Below are positions 26,361-33,825 of a DNA stretch of 64,000 nucleotides, in pieces; the stretch's first letter is position 1; every line of letters begins with the position of its first letter. The notes under the pieces are model-generated. The model did not search any database, was not told the origin of the DNA, and saw nothing but the letters and a program-made list of their open reading frames with translations. Source of the stretch: Aeromonas piscicola (lineage in GTDB: Bacteria; Pseudomonadota; Gammaproteobacteria; Enterobacterales; Aeromonadaceae); contig NZ_CDBL01000063.1 of assembly GCF_000820005.1 (NCBI RefSeq), positions 36,595 through 100,594 of the forward strand, in the 5' to 3' direction. The translations under genes were made by a program, and so were the position numbers.

Positions 26361-26652
26361 TCGCCTGCGGGGCCCAGAGTGAAAAGTTGAGCAACTCCCA
26401 GCGCGAGCCCTGCCGCAACAGACAGGCAAACAGCAAAGGACCTTCGGGTCCTTTTACTTTGCCATCGACCATCCATTCACCTTCCCGTTTCGGCAAAGGC
26501 TGCGCCTTGATCTCATCGGGCTGACTACCATTCCCAAGACGTACCTGAACAAACTGCTGACACACGGCTTTCGCTTCGGTGGCAAAAGTATTCTGTGCCT
26601 GGGTGTCGACGGAAGTGAGCAGGCTGGCAGCCAGCAGGAGTGATGGGATCAT
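26347..26652 (-). CDS. Small exported protein of unknown function
   Basis: A 101-residue product from ATG 26652 with a likely signal peptide (MIPSLLLAASLLTSVDTQA). A mature part of about 80 residues follows, with two Cys (VCQQFVQVRL and LLFACLLRQG) that could form a disulfide in the periplasm. The frame is open to a GTG at 26700, which would give 117 residues. No good ribosome-binding site marks either start. I recognise no family. Confidence 0.55.
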   Translation of the reverse strand: MIPSLLLAASLLTSVDTQAQNTFATEAKAVCQQFVQVRLGNGSQPDEIKAQPLPKREGEWMVDGKVKGPEGPLLFACLLRQGSRWELLNFSLWAPQAIKAV

Positions 26653-26706
26653 GGTGAGATGCGGCGGCGAAAGTGAAGTCGATAAAAGTCTAAAAAGCAC
26701 CCATAA

Positions 26707-26742
26707 ACAAAAAGCCGTGGAACCAGAGGCACCACGGCTTTC
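26707..26742 (-). terminator. Terminator of the cold-shock gene
   Basis: The minus strand has AAAGCCGTGG and CCACGGCTTT as stem arms around about 10 nt, followed by TTTGTTT. It begins 17 nt after the cold-shock gene stop. Confidence 0.85.
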
Positions 26743-26758
26743 TTAAATTCTGTAAGAA

Positions 26759-26968
26759 TTACAGAGCAGTTACGTTCTCAGCCTGCGGGCCTTTCTGACC
26801 TTGGGTCACGGAGAACTGTACGCGCTGACCTTCAGCCAGGGTACGGAAACCGTTACCGCTGATAGCGCTGAAGTGAACGAAAACGTCCGGGCCGTTTTCT
26901 TGCTGGATGAAGCCAAAACCTTTGGTTTCGTTGAAAAACTTAACGGTACCGGTGATCATGTTAGACAT
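26759..26968 (-). CDS. Cold-shock protein, CspA family
   Basis: A 69-residue single cold-shock domain that binds single-stranded nucleic acid and melts RNA structure. RNP motifs KGFGFIQQ and VFVHFSAI are intact, and [15 protein letters not shown] is the usual start. The 205-nt AT-rich stretch upstream (26969-27173) holds no gene and probably contains a long 5' leader, as in other csp genes. A terminator follows. Confidence 0.93.
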   Translation of the reverse strand: MSNMITGTVKFFNETKGFGFIQQENGPDVFVHFSAISGNGFRTLAEGQRVQFSVTQGQKGPQAENVTAL

Positions 26969-27173
26969 ATCTATAACCTGTATTCAAAATAATTACTTAT
27001 GCTTTTCAGCGGATAAAGCTCAAAAACGGGATTAACTTATGAACAACAGGAAAAGATGTAAAACATCATATTCATTGACATAACTTTCGCCCTTTCAAGC
27101 TGGTTTAGATTATACGTGGCTTTGGGGATTACGCAAACAAATTTGTGCCCTGCCGATGGCGGGGCACAAGGGT

Positions 27174-28274
27174 TTATAGCGCGGGTGCTTCCAGTGCCTG
27201 AACCAGTACTTTGAGGAAGCGTGCAGCCTCGCCGCCGGTGCAGGCTCTGTGGTCAAACGTCATCGACAATGGCAGGGCCCTGACCGGGCGAGCCTCTCCG
27301 TGGATGAACACCACCTTCTCGAACAGCTTGCCGGCCCCTATGATGGCCACCTGAGGTGGCGTCACTATCGGACTGGCATAGCGGCCGGCGATGGCACCGA
27401 AGTTTGTGAGGGTAATGGTCGCCCCCTGCAGCATCTCCCGCGGCACGGCGCGCGCCTTCACATCGGCGATCATGCGATCCAGCCCCTGTCGGATGTCGGC
27501 CCCTTCTCGCTCTGCCACGTTCTCCATCACGGGTACATAGAGCCCATGCCGGGAGTCTACCGCAATGGCGACGTTGACCTCACTGAACAGCCGCCTTGAG
27601 AGGGTATCGCCGTCAAACCAGGCGTTCATGGAGGGCTCGGCACGACAGGCAACGCCAATGGCCTTGATGAGGCGTACCGTCACATCCTCATCCGGCCGCC
27701 AGTGACGCAGATCCACCTCGTCGGTAATGCTGACCGGCACCACTGTCTGATGGGAGAGCTCCATCGCCTTGGCCATGGCTCGGCGCGAGCCCTTGAGAAA
27801 TTCGTTGCCGCTGCTCTGCAGCGCTTCGAAGGCGCTTTGCACGTCCGACTCTGTCACCATACCGGCACTACCAGTGCCCTTGATCCGGTCAATATCCAGC
27901 CCCAATTTTTGCGCCAGCAGACGCACGGCCGGCATGGCCTGCACCAGTGCCCCGCCGGGGGCGATGGCACCCACCACGAAGTGATCCTCGATATGCTGTT
28001 GATGGGCGCTGACCTTGCCCACCACTGTGCCGTCATCCTCACCCCCTTCGAACTCCACCAGCGGCGCGCCTATGTGGAGTATGTCGCCCTCCTGCCCGCA
28101 CAGCCTGGCGATCACCCCCGCCACCGGCGAGGGCACATCCACCAGTGCCTTGGCGGTTTCTACCGACAACAGCACCTGATCGACACTCACTGTATCGCCG
28201 GCACTCACCTTCCATTCGACTATTTCGGCCTCGGCCAAGCCTTCGCCCAGATCAGGTAATTTGAAAAATTTCAT
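27174..28274 (-). CDS. bkdB: E2 dihydrolipoyl acyltransferase of a 2-oxoacid dehydrogenase
   Basis: The core acyltransferase of a branched-chain-type 2-oxoacid dehydrogenase complex; it passes the acyl group from lipoate to CoA. The product is 366 residues. The single lipoyl domain (LPDLGEGLAEAEIVEWKVSA) has the lipoyl Lys in SVETAKALVD. An E1/E3-binding region (AVRLLAQKLGLDIDRIKGTG) and the catalytic domain follow. The catalytic motif is FDHRACTGGEAARFL: the His is present, but the Asp of the usual HRxxDG is Thr. ATG 28274 overlaps the E1-beta stop by 4 nt (ATGA); the longer open frame reads into E1-beta. No E3 gene is adjacent. Confidence 0.9.
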   Translation of the reverse strand: MKFFKLPDLGEGLAEAEIVEWKVSAGDTVSVDQVLLSVETAKALVDVPSPVAGVIARLCGQEGDILHIGAPLVEFEGGEDDGTVVGKVSAHQQHIEDHFVVGAIAPGGALVQAMPAVRLLAQKLGLDIDRIKGTGSAGMVTESDVQSAFEALQSSGNEFLKGSRRAMAKAMELSHQTVVPVSITDEVDLRHWRPDEDVTVRLIKAIGVACRAEPSMNAWFDGDTLSRRLFSEVNVAIAVDSRHGLYVPVMENVAEREGADIRQGLDRMIADVKARAVPREMLQGATITLTNFGAIAGRYASPIVTPPQVAIIGAGKLFEKVVFIHGEARPVRALPLSMTFDHRACTGGEAARFLKVLVQALEAPAL

Positions 28275-29254
28275 AGCCACTTCTCCATCAGCTGATGAGC
28301 CGCGTCCGCGATATCCTGCTCGGTTATGAGGTAATACTCTTCGTTGCGATAATAGGGTACCGCGGCATCCACCCCGGTGAGGCGCTTTGGCGGCGCCTTG
28401 AGGGAGGTCAACGCCTCCTCTGTCACCCGCGCCACTATCTCGGCGCCCACCCCGAAGCTGCCGCACGCCTCGTGCACCACCAGCAGACGGCCCGTCTTGC
28501 GTACCGACGCCAGAATGCTCTCCATGTCCAGCGGCTTGATGGTCGCCAAATCCAGCACTTCGCACTGGATATCCTGCTCTGCCAAGAGGCTCGCTGCCCG
28601 CATCACCTCCTGAATACAGGCCCCCCAGGCAACCATGGTGATGTCCCGTCCCGGCCGCAGGGTAAAGCAGACGTCCAGCGGCAGGCCGACACCGTCATCC
28701 ACCACGTCCGACTTCATGGAACGATAGATACGATCAGGCTCGAAGAACATCACGGGATCCGGGTCACGAATGGCCGAGAGCAGCAAGCCATAGGCCCGTC
28801 TCGGACTGGAGGGGATCACCACCCGCAGACCCGGAATATGGGCAAACAGCGCCTCGACGCTCTCGCTGTGGTGCTCCGGCGAGTGGATGCCGGCGCCATA
28901 GGGAGAGCGGTAAACGATGGGGCAGGAGAGACGGCCACGGGTACGGTTACGCATTCGTGCCGCCTGGCAGATGATCTGCTCCATGCCAGGGAAGATGAAG
29001 CCCTGAAACTGGAACTCGGCCACCGGCTTGAGCCCCTGGGTCGCCATGCCGACCGCCACCCCGGCGATCAGTCCCTCGGCCAGCGGCGTGTCGATCACCC
29101 GCTTGAAACCAAACTTGTCGCGCAGACCGACGGTGGCGCGAAACACTCCGCCGTTGACCCCCACGTCCTCACCGAGCACCACCACATCGGGGTCGTGCTC
29201 CATCTCGTGATGCAGCGCCAGATTGATCGCCTCGAGCAGTGTCATTTCACTCAT
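28271..29254 (-). CDS. bkdA2: E1 beta subunit of a branched-chain 2-oxoacid dehydrogenase
   Basis: Beta chain of the thiamine-diphosphate decarboxylase component. The product is 327 residues, normal for the family. Conserved parts are VLGEDVGVNGGVFRATVGL, RVIDTPLAEGLIAGVAVGMA, RSPYGAGIHSPEHHSESVEA and the C-terminal RLTGVDAAVPYYRNEEYYL. ATG 29254 with an upstream GAGG-like site (GGGGAGGC) is chosen over a longer frame. It overlaps the E2 gene by 4 nt and lies 102 nt after E1 alpha. Confidence 0.92.
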   Translation of the reverse strand: MSEMTLLEAINLALHHEMEHDPDVVVLGEDVGVNGGVFRATVGLRDKFGFKRVIDTPLAEGLIAGVAVGMATQGLKPVAEFQFQGFIFPGMEQIICQAARMRNRTRGRLSCPIVYRSPYGAGIHSPEHHSESVEALFAHIPGLRVVIPSSPRRAYGLLLSAIRDPDPVMFFEPDRIYRSMKSDVVDDGVGLPLDVCFTLRPGRDITMVAWGACIQEVMRAASLLAEQDIQCEVLDLATIKPLDMESILASVRKTGRLLVVHEACGSFGVGAEIVARVTEEALTSLKAPPKRLTGVDAAVPYYRNEEYYLITEQDIADAAHQLMEKWL

Positions 29255-29356
29255 GCAGCCTCCCCGAGCCAGCGTCATCAGCCACTCCATTCCCATTGCG
29301 TGCCATGTCGCCACACCACGCTGGCTTGCTGGCATCCTGCAGTCTCATCTCATCGA

Positions 29357-30451
29357 TCATGAGTGTTCCTCCCCGGCGTGACGCTGCATGCCCTTGGCGA
29401 TGATGCGCTGGCGCTGGCCGCGATAATCCTTTGGCAACTCGGCAAACTGATAGTCGAGCAGGGTTTCTGGCGCCTGCGGGGCCGTGCCTTCATAGGCAGC
29501 CACGGCGCGATCGACCTCCCGGCTCGCCTCGGCCAGCAGCGCCTGCTCCTGATGCTCGTCCCACCAGCCCTGCCCGGCCATGAACTGGCGCAGCCGCTTG
29601 ACCGGCTCCCTGGCCCAGGCGGCTTCCACTTCGGCGGCATCGCGATAGCGGGTCGCATCGTCGGCCGTGGTGTGATCCCCCAGCCGATAGCTGATTGCCT
29701 CTATGAGGGTCGGGCCCTTGCCGGTGCGCGCGCGCTCCACGGCGATGCGGGTGGCATCATAGACGGCCACCACATCGTTGCCGTCGACCTGAATGCTGCG
29801 CACCCCGGCCCCTATCCCTTTCTGGGCCAGGGTGGGGGCACTCGACTGCAACTTGCGCGGCACCGAAATGGCCCACTGGTTGTTGTTGATGATCATCACC
29901 ATGGGCAGATGCCAGACTCCGGCGCAGTTGAGCCCCTCCAGAAAGTCGCCCTTGGAAGTGCCACCGTCGCCTATGGTGACCACGGCGACGCGAGGCTGGT
30001 TGCGCAACTTGAAGGCTGCCGCTATGCCGGCGGCATGGGTGATCTGGGTGGCGATGGGCACGCAGATGGGCAGGTCCTCCGATAGCTCACCATCGGCCTT
30101 GTAAAAGACACAGCCCCGTTCATCCCCGCCCCAATATTGCAGGTTTTTCTCCATGGGCACGCCCCGCACGTAGAGAGTGGGCATGTCCCGGTAGTAGGGC
30201 ACGTAAACATCCTGTTCCTGCATGGCGAGACCGACCCCTATCCCGACCGCCTCGGCTCCCAGATGGGAGGGAAAGGTACCGAGTTTGCCGGTTCGCTGCA
30301 GCGCGATTGCTTTCTTGTCATAGCTGCGCACCATCACCATGTTGCGGTAGAAAGTGTGCAGTATCGCCTTGTCCAGCCAGGTCGGCAGTGTCGCGACCGG
30401 GCGCCCTTCCTCATCGAGGTAACGAAGGAAAGGGATGTCGACATGGGTCAT
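29357..30451 (-). CDS. bkdA1: E1 alpha subunit of a branched-chain 2-oxoacid dehydrogenase
   Basis: Alpha chain of the decarboxylase, binding thiamine diphosphate. The product is 364 residues. The cofactor motif is VTIGDGGTSKGDFLEGLNCA ending in NNNQWAIS. SYRLGDHTTADDATRYRD contains the phosphorylation-loop-like region. AAGGAG is 6 nt before the ATG. It is the first gene of the alpha-beta-E2 operon. The 274 nt upstream has an AT-rich promoter region and the astE terminator, but no other gene. Without substrate data, an acetoin- or pyruvate-type role cannot be excluded, though the sequence features suit branched-chain acids. Confidence 0.9.
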   Translation of the reverse strand: MTHVDIPFLRYLDEEGRPVATLPTWLDKAILHTFYRNMVMVRSYDKKAIALQRTGKLGTFPSHLGAEAVGIGVGLAMQEQDVYVPYYRDMPTLYVRGVPMEKNLQYWGGDERGCVFYKADGELSEDLPICVPIATQITHAAGIAAAFKLRNQPRVAVVTIGDGGTSKGDFLEGLNCAGVWHLPMVMIINNNQWAISVPRKLQSSAPTLAQKGIGAGVRSIQVDGNDVVAVYDATRIAVERARTGKGPTLIEAISYRLGDHTTADDATRYRDAAEVEAAWAREPVKRLRQFMAGQGWWDEHQEQALLAEASREVDRAVAAYEGTAPQAPETLLDYQFAELPKDYRGQRQRIIAKGMQRHAGEEHS

Positions 30452-30609
30452 AACTGGCTCCTTGCCGTTGTCAACGTCACCACCATGAGGTGACCCTTAG
30501 AATGTAAATAAGATGTTAACCAAAGAGCAATGTGATTTAACCAGGTAAGACCAGTAGAAACTTCTTTAATTTCAGAAAGACACTGAGCTTTTCGGCTGAG
30601 CAGAGACGA

Positions 30610-30637
30610 AAAAGGGAGCCTCTTCGGGCTCCCTTTT
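30610..30637 (-). terminator. Terminator of astE
   Basis: The minus strand has GGGAGCC-CGAAGA-GGCTCCC followed by five T. It lies 89 nt after the astE stop and 158 nt before the E1-alpha start. Confidence 0.88.
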
Positions 30638-30725
30638 GGGTGGATGCGGGATCACTCCCATATCAATGGATTCGCGTCACCAGCCGGACGACACGCAGGT
30701 CTATGGCACAGAAGACGGGGTCGGC

Positions 30726-31751
30726 TCACTCCCACAAACGGGTCGGCACCACCAGCAGCACGGTACGCTGACCTATGGCCACATTGGCGTTGGGGAAGAC
30801 CACCGCTTCCCGCGTCTTTTCTACCGTGTAGCGCAGTTCACCATCCTCGGCCAGCACGAATCCCTGGGGAAACTCGGTGAAATTGTCCACATCACTGGCA
30901 AACAGGAAGCGAAACTGCTCCGAACGCTTGTTGATCACCCGGTCGATGGCAAAAATGGTGAAGTCATCCGCGCGCCAAGGCTCGAGCGCCACCTCATCCC
31001 GAGTTACCAGCTCCTGCAGCGCCTGACGGGTCTCGATGAAGCGGGTCATATCGTTCTCGCCAAACGGGCGCACCTTGCCCAGCTCTACCGTGAAGGCATG
31101 GGCACCATGCTGGTGCGAGCTGTAATAGCTGAAGGTGGTGGTGGGGCCGCTGGAGAGCAGTATGGTACGCACCCCGCAGGCACCTAGGAACTGTACCTGC
31201 TCCTTGCAATGCGGCCGCTCATGGGGGAAAGGGTAGACAGCAAACTTCTCGTGGCGCGAACCGCGAATGGCGGTGTGCAAGTCGTAGTGATAACGGGGTC
31301 GGGCCGGATCGGCAAAGAAGCTGCTCACATACTGCTCGAGGCGCATGGCGCGAATGCGCTCCTGATTGCACAGTCCCTCCCCCTTGCTGTGGGCTCCGGA
31401 GAAGAGCCGGTTCATGTTCTCCTCCACTTCCCGCAACCCCAGGTTCATGGCGGCCGGGTTGCCAAACAGAAACAGCACCCGATGACGGGCGCTGAGCTCA
31501 CCGCTGAGCAGCCGGGTCAGCAGCTGGTTGCAGATCTCGATGGGGGCGGTTTCATTGCCGTGAATGCCGCAGGAGAGCACTATGTCCTTGCGCCCCCCCG
31601 GCCGATCATCGGCTCCTTTCGCGGGTTCCAGGCAGAGTACCCCCGTATCCCACACGCTCACCCGGGTGCCACCGGGCAGATCAAATGTGAAGGGCTCAAG
31701 CTGCCACTCATGGCGGCGGGTCAGGGCCAAAAAGTCATGCTGGGGAATCAT
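30726..31751 (-). CDS. astE: AstE, succinylglutamate desuccinylase
   Basis: The last enzyme of the arginine succinyltransferase pathway: N-succinylglutamate to succinate and glutamate. The product is 341 residues. Zinc ligands are in CGIHGNETAPIE and HYDLHTAIRGS, and the carboxypeptidase-like core includes LFGNPAAMNLGLREVEENMN. ATG 31751 is preferred to a GTG three codons upstream. The other ast genes (astCADB) are not in this window, and no ArgR box is obvious in the 278-nt region upstream. Confidence 0.93.
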   Translation of the reverse strand: MIPQHDFLALTRRHEWQLEPFTFDLPGGTRVSVWDTGVLCLEPAKGADDRPGGRKDIVLSCGIHGNETAPIEICNQLLTRLLSGELSARHRVLFLFGNPAAMNLGLREVEENMNRLFSGAHSKGEGLCNQERIRAMRLEQYVSSFFADPARPRYHYDLHTAIRGSRHEKFAVYPFPHERPHCKEQVQFLGACGVRTILLSSGPTTTFSYYSSHQHGAHAFTVELGKVRPFGENDMTRFIETRQALQELVTRDEVALEPWRADDFTIFAIDRVINKRSEQFRFLFASDVDNFTEFPQGFVLAEDGELRYTVEKTREAVVFPNANVAIGQRTVLLVVPTRLWE

Positions 31752-32029
31752 CCATCTCACCCTTTTGTCAGGAACGCTATGGGCGGATTATACGCAAGGC
31801 ACGAGGGCTTAAAATCAGTTTTTAAACAAATTCAAACAGTAAGGATACAAATGTGGCGACAGATAATGACAAGTCGGCAAGACATGGGGTAAACGAGGGA
31901 GCTGCGAGAAGGGGAAATGAAGCGACAGGGACGAGCAAATATCAGGCAATCATTCAAACGCCGGCGTCAGGCCGGTTGACACAGGAAGATCGGGATCAGC
32001 AGAAAAACGAGGCATCCATGCCCGGCTGA

Positions 32030-32239
32030 TCAACCACGCCAGAACGGCTTGGTGGTCTCTTGATAGCGATCAGATTCGTTCAGGCCGATGTCCTTGAGCA
32101 GGTACTCGGGCAGCTCGGAGAGCTGGCGACGGCTGCGGCTACGTTCCAGCCAGGTCAGCACTGTCATTTTGACACGAGCAACCAGATTCGATTGGCTGGA
32201 ATGATGGTAACCGGTCTCGGTATAAGTCATGTTGGCCAT
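32030..32239 (-). CDS. DUF1127 (YjiS-like) small protein
   Basis: A 69-residue basic protein. The C-terminal 40 residues (TWLERSRSRRQLSELPEYLL then KDIGLNESD) are the DUF1127 motif, an Arg-rich helix with the LxDIG turn found in small regulators that bind RNA or metabolic enzymes. GAGGAG lies 9 nt before ATG 32239; the 17-codon upstream extension is ignored for that reason. It is monocistronic. Confidence 0.85.
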   Translation of the reverse strand: MANMTYTETGYHHSSQSNLVARVKMTVLTWLERSRSRRQLSELPEYLLKDIGLNESDRYQETTKPFWRG

Positions 32240-32760
32240 GATGTGGCTCCTCTTGATGATGTCTGCGCGGGGTGCGAATTTGTTGCGCAAAGCTTAGTCA
32301 GGAGGGACAGCCGACTCAATTGACGAATTTTGATACAACGCATTAGCAAAGCTAATGGTGAATATCGTCAGTCTAAAAAACATAACAGATTGATTTTAAA
32401 CTATTAAATAATCATTTTATTCCGGCTGAAAGACCGGCAGCATATTCTCCTGCATGGCGCACCTCTAACTATGCAGTTTCTTGTCTTGGCTATGCAGTCA
32501 CGGGATCTCAAGGCGAGGCGGGCAACCTAGGGTTTACATCCAGTTGTTAATCAAGAGATCTTTTATTGATCCTTATTTAACAGATAGATACAAAATAAAC
32601 ACACTCAAATGGCTATCTTTTTTGACCCTCGCCAAGCGCACCGAAAAGGAGATGCTTGGCGCGCTTTCGGCATACTGGTATGGTTATTTATACAGTAGTT
32701 TAGCCACGTCTCTGCCAGCCCCTGTGGAGGGTGTGACAGGGGCGACCACAGGATACGCCG
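32240..32760. other. Gene-free leader between DUF1127 and tus
   Basis: 521 nt without a credible gene, AT-rich in the first 300 nt. It holds the divergent promoters. Near tus are two interleaved inverted repeats: GCCAAGC (32631-32637) with GCTTGGC (32654-32660), and CCGAAA (32641-32646) with TTTCGG (32665-32670). A perfect inverted repeat GCCCCTGT (32718-32725) / ACAGGGGC (32736-32743) lies 17 nt before tus. A weak Ter-like sequence, GCGTTGTATCAAAA, is on the minus strand at 32328-32341. Confidence 0.6.
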
Positions 32761-33654
32761 ATGGACACATTTACCCCGACTGCCGCCCTGCGTCAACAGA
32801 TGGACGCGCTCGAAGAGGCGTTGGCCCGCCTGGCCAGACAACTGGAGCGGCTCCCCTTGCTGGAGGCCCACGTCTATCCCCTCCCCGCCGTGCCCCAGGG
32901 GCAGGAGCACGAGCCCATCGAACAGATCGAGGTGGGCTATCTGGGCGGTGAGGAGGCGCTGGTGGCCACCCTGGCGGCCTACCGGGATCACAGTGCGCGT
33001 CCCGGCTGCTCCAGCAAGGCCACTCACCGCCTGCCGGGCTGGCTGCGCTTTTCTGCCGCCAGCGCCAGCCAGCTGCGCCCGCTGCTCGAAGAGGTCAACA
33101 CCCACAAGCTCGCCTTCAAGGAACTGGTGCAACAGGCCGGCGGGCGGGATGAGAAGTTCGAGCTGGTACACAGGGCCCTGCCCGGGGTGATCACCCTGCA
33201 GGTCTATCGCAAGCTGACCCTGCTGGAGGGAGAGCTGCATTCTCTCGGCTTTACCTGGGCCGACAAGCAGAGCATCAACCGCCTCAGCCGGGAGCAGGTG
33301 CTGGAGATGCTGGAGCGCAGCCGCCGCTATATTCCAGCGCTCTCCAACAATGAGGAGTGGAGCAAGATGGTGGATCAGGAGGTCTATGACCTTCGCCGCC
33401 TGCCTGCCGATGCCGAGCTCAGGATCCGGCGACCGGTCAAGACCCACCCCATGATCAACCTGCTCTGGCAGGACAGGGAACCCCGCAAGCAGCAGCTCAA
33501 GGCGAGCCTGCCCCTGCTGCTCTGCTCGGACACCCAGCCCGGCGTCACCCACCTTGGCCACTACCCGCCCAAGCTGCGGCAGGCGCGACGGGATCGCAAG
33601 ATAGGCGGTGAACCCATCATAGAGCGGCTGCACCTCTACCTCTATCAGGGGTAG
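32761..33654 (+). CDS. tus: Tus-family replication terminus site-binding protein
   Basis: Tus binds Ter sites and stops the replicative helicase in one direction. The product is 297 residues (E. coli 309). Segments match E. coli Tus in order: QLERLPLLEAHVYPLPAVPQ, SSKATHRLPGWLRF, FELVHRALPGVITLQVYRKL, LGFTWADKQSINRLSREQVL, LRIRRPVKTHPMINLLWQ and IIERLHLYLYQG. The last two flank the C-terminal DNA-binding strands. AGGA is 7 nt before the ATG, and an 8-bp inverted repeat lies just upstream. In E. coli a Ter site overlaps the tus promoter and autoregulates it; none is obvious here. Confidence 0.88.
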   Translation: MDTFTPTAALRQQMDALEEALARLARQLERLPLLEAHVYPLPAVPQGQEHEPIEQIEVGYLGGEEALVATLAAYRDHSARPGCSSKATHRLPGWLRFSAASASQLRPLLEEVNTHKLAFKELVQQAGGRDEKFELVHRALPGVITLQVYRKLTLLEGELHSLGFTWADKQSINRLSREQVLEMLERSRRYIPALSNNEEWSKMVDQEVYDLRRLPADAELRIRRPVKTHPMINLLWQDREPRKQQLKASLPLLLCSDTQPGVTHLGHYPPKLRQARRDRKIGGEPIIERLHLYLYQG

Positions 33655-33825
33655 CCGCAAGCCGGTACCTGGCCCAGCCTCTGCGGATGCCGTGGCAAGA
33701 TGCCAATTCGCCGTCTCCGCTGGCCTGGCTGAGTTGCCCGCCTGCCCCTTTGACGGGCTCTCCAGACATAAACGAAGGGGGGAGCGCCTGCTAGCGATCC
33801 CCCCTTGTGCACAACCTCCGCCTGA

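Noticed and set aside
30500..30560. CRP site upstream of the 2-oxoacid dehydrogenase operon (ATGTGATTTAACC)
   Set aside because: Only one half-site is convincing; the second half does not match.
32535..32555. CAGTTGTTAATCAAG as a Ter site upstream of tus
   Set aside because: It has GTTGTTAA instead of the GTTGTAAC core, with too few matches.
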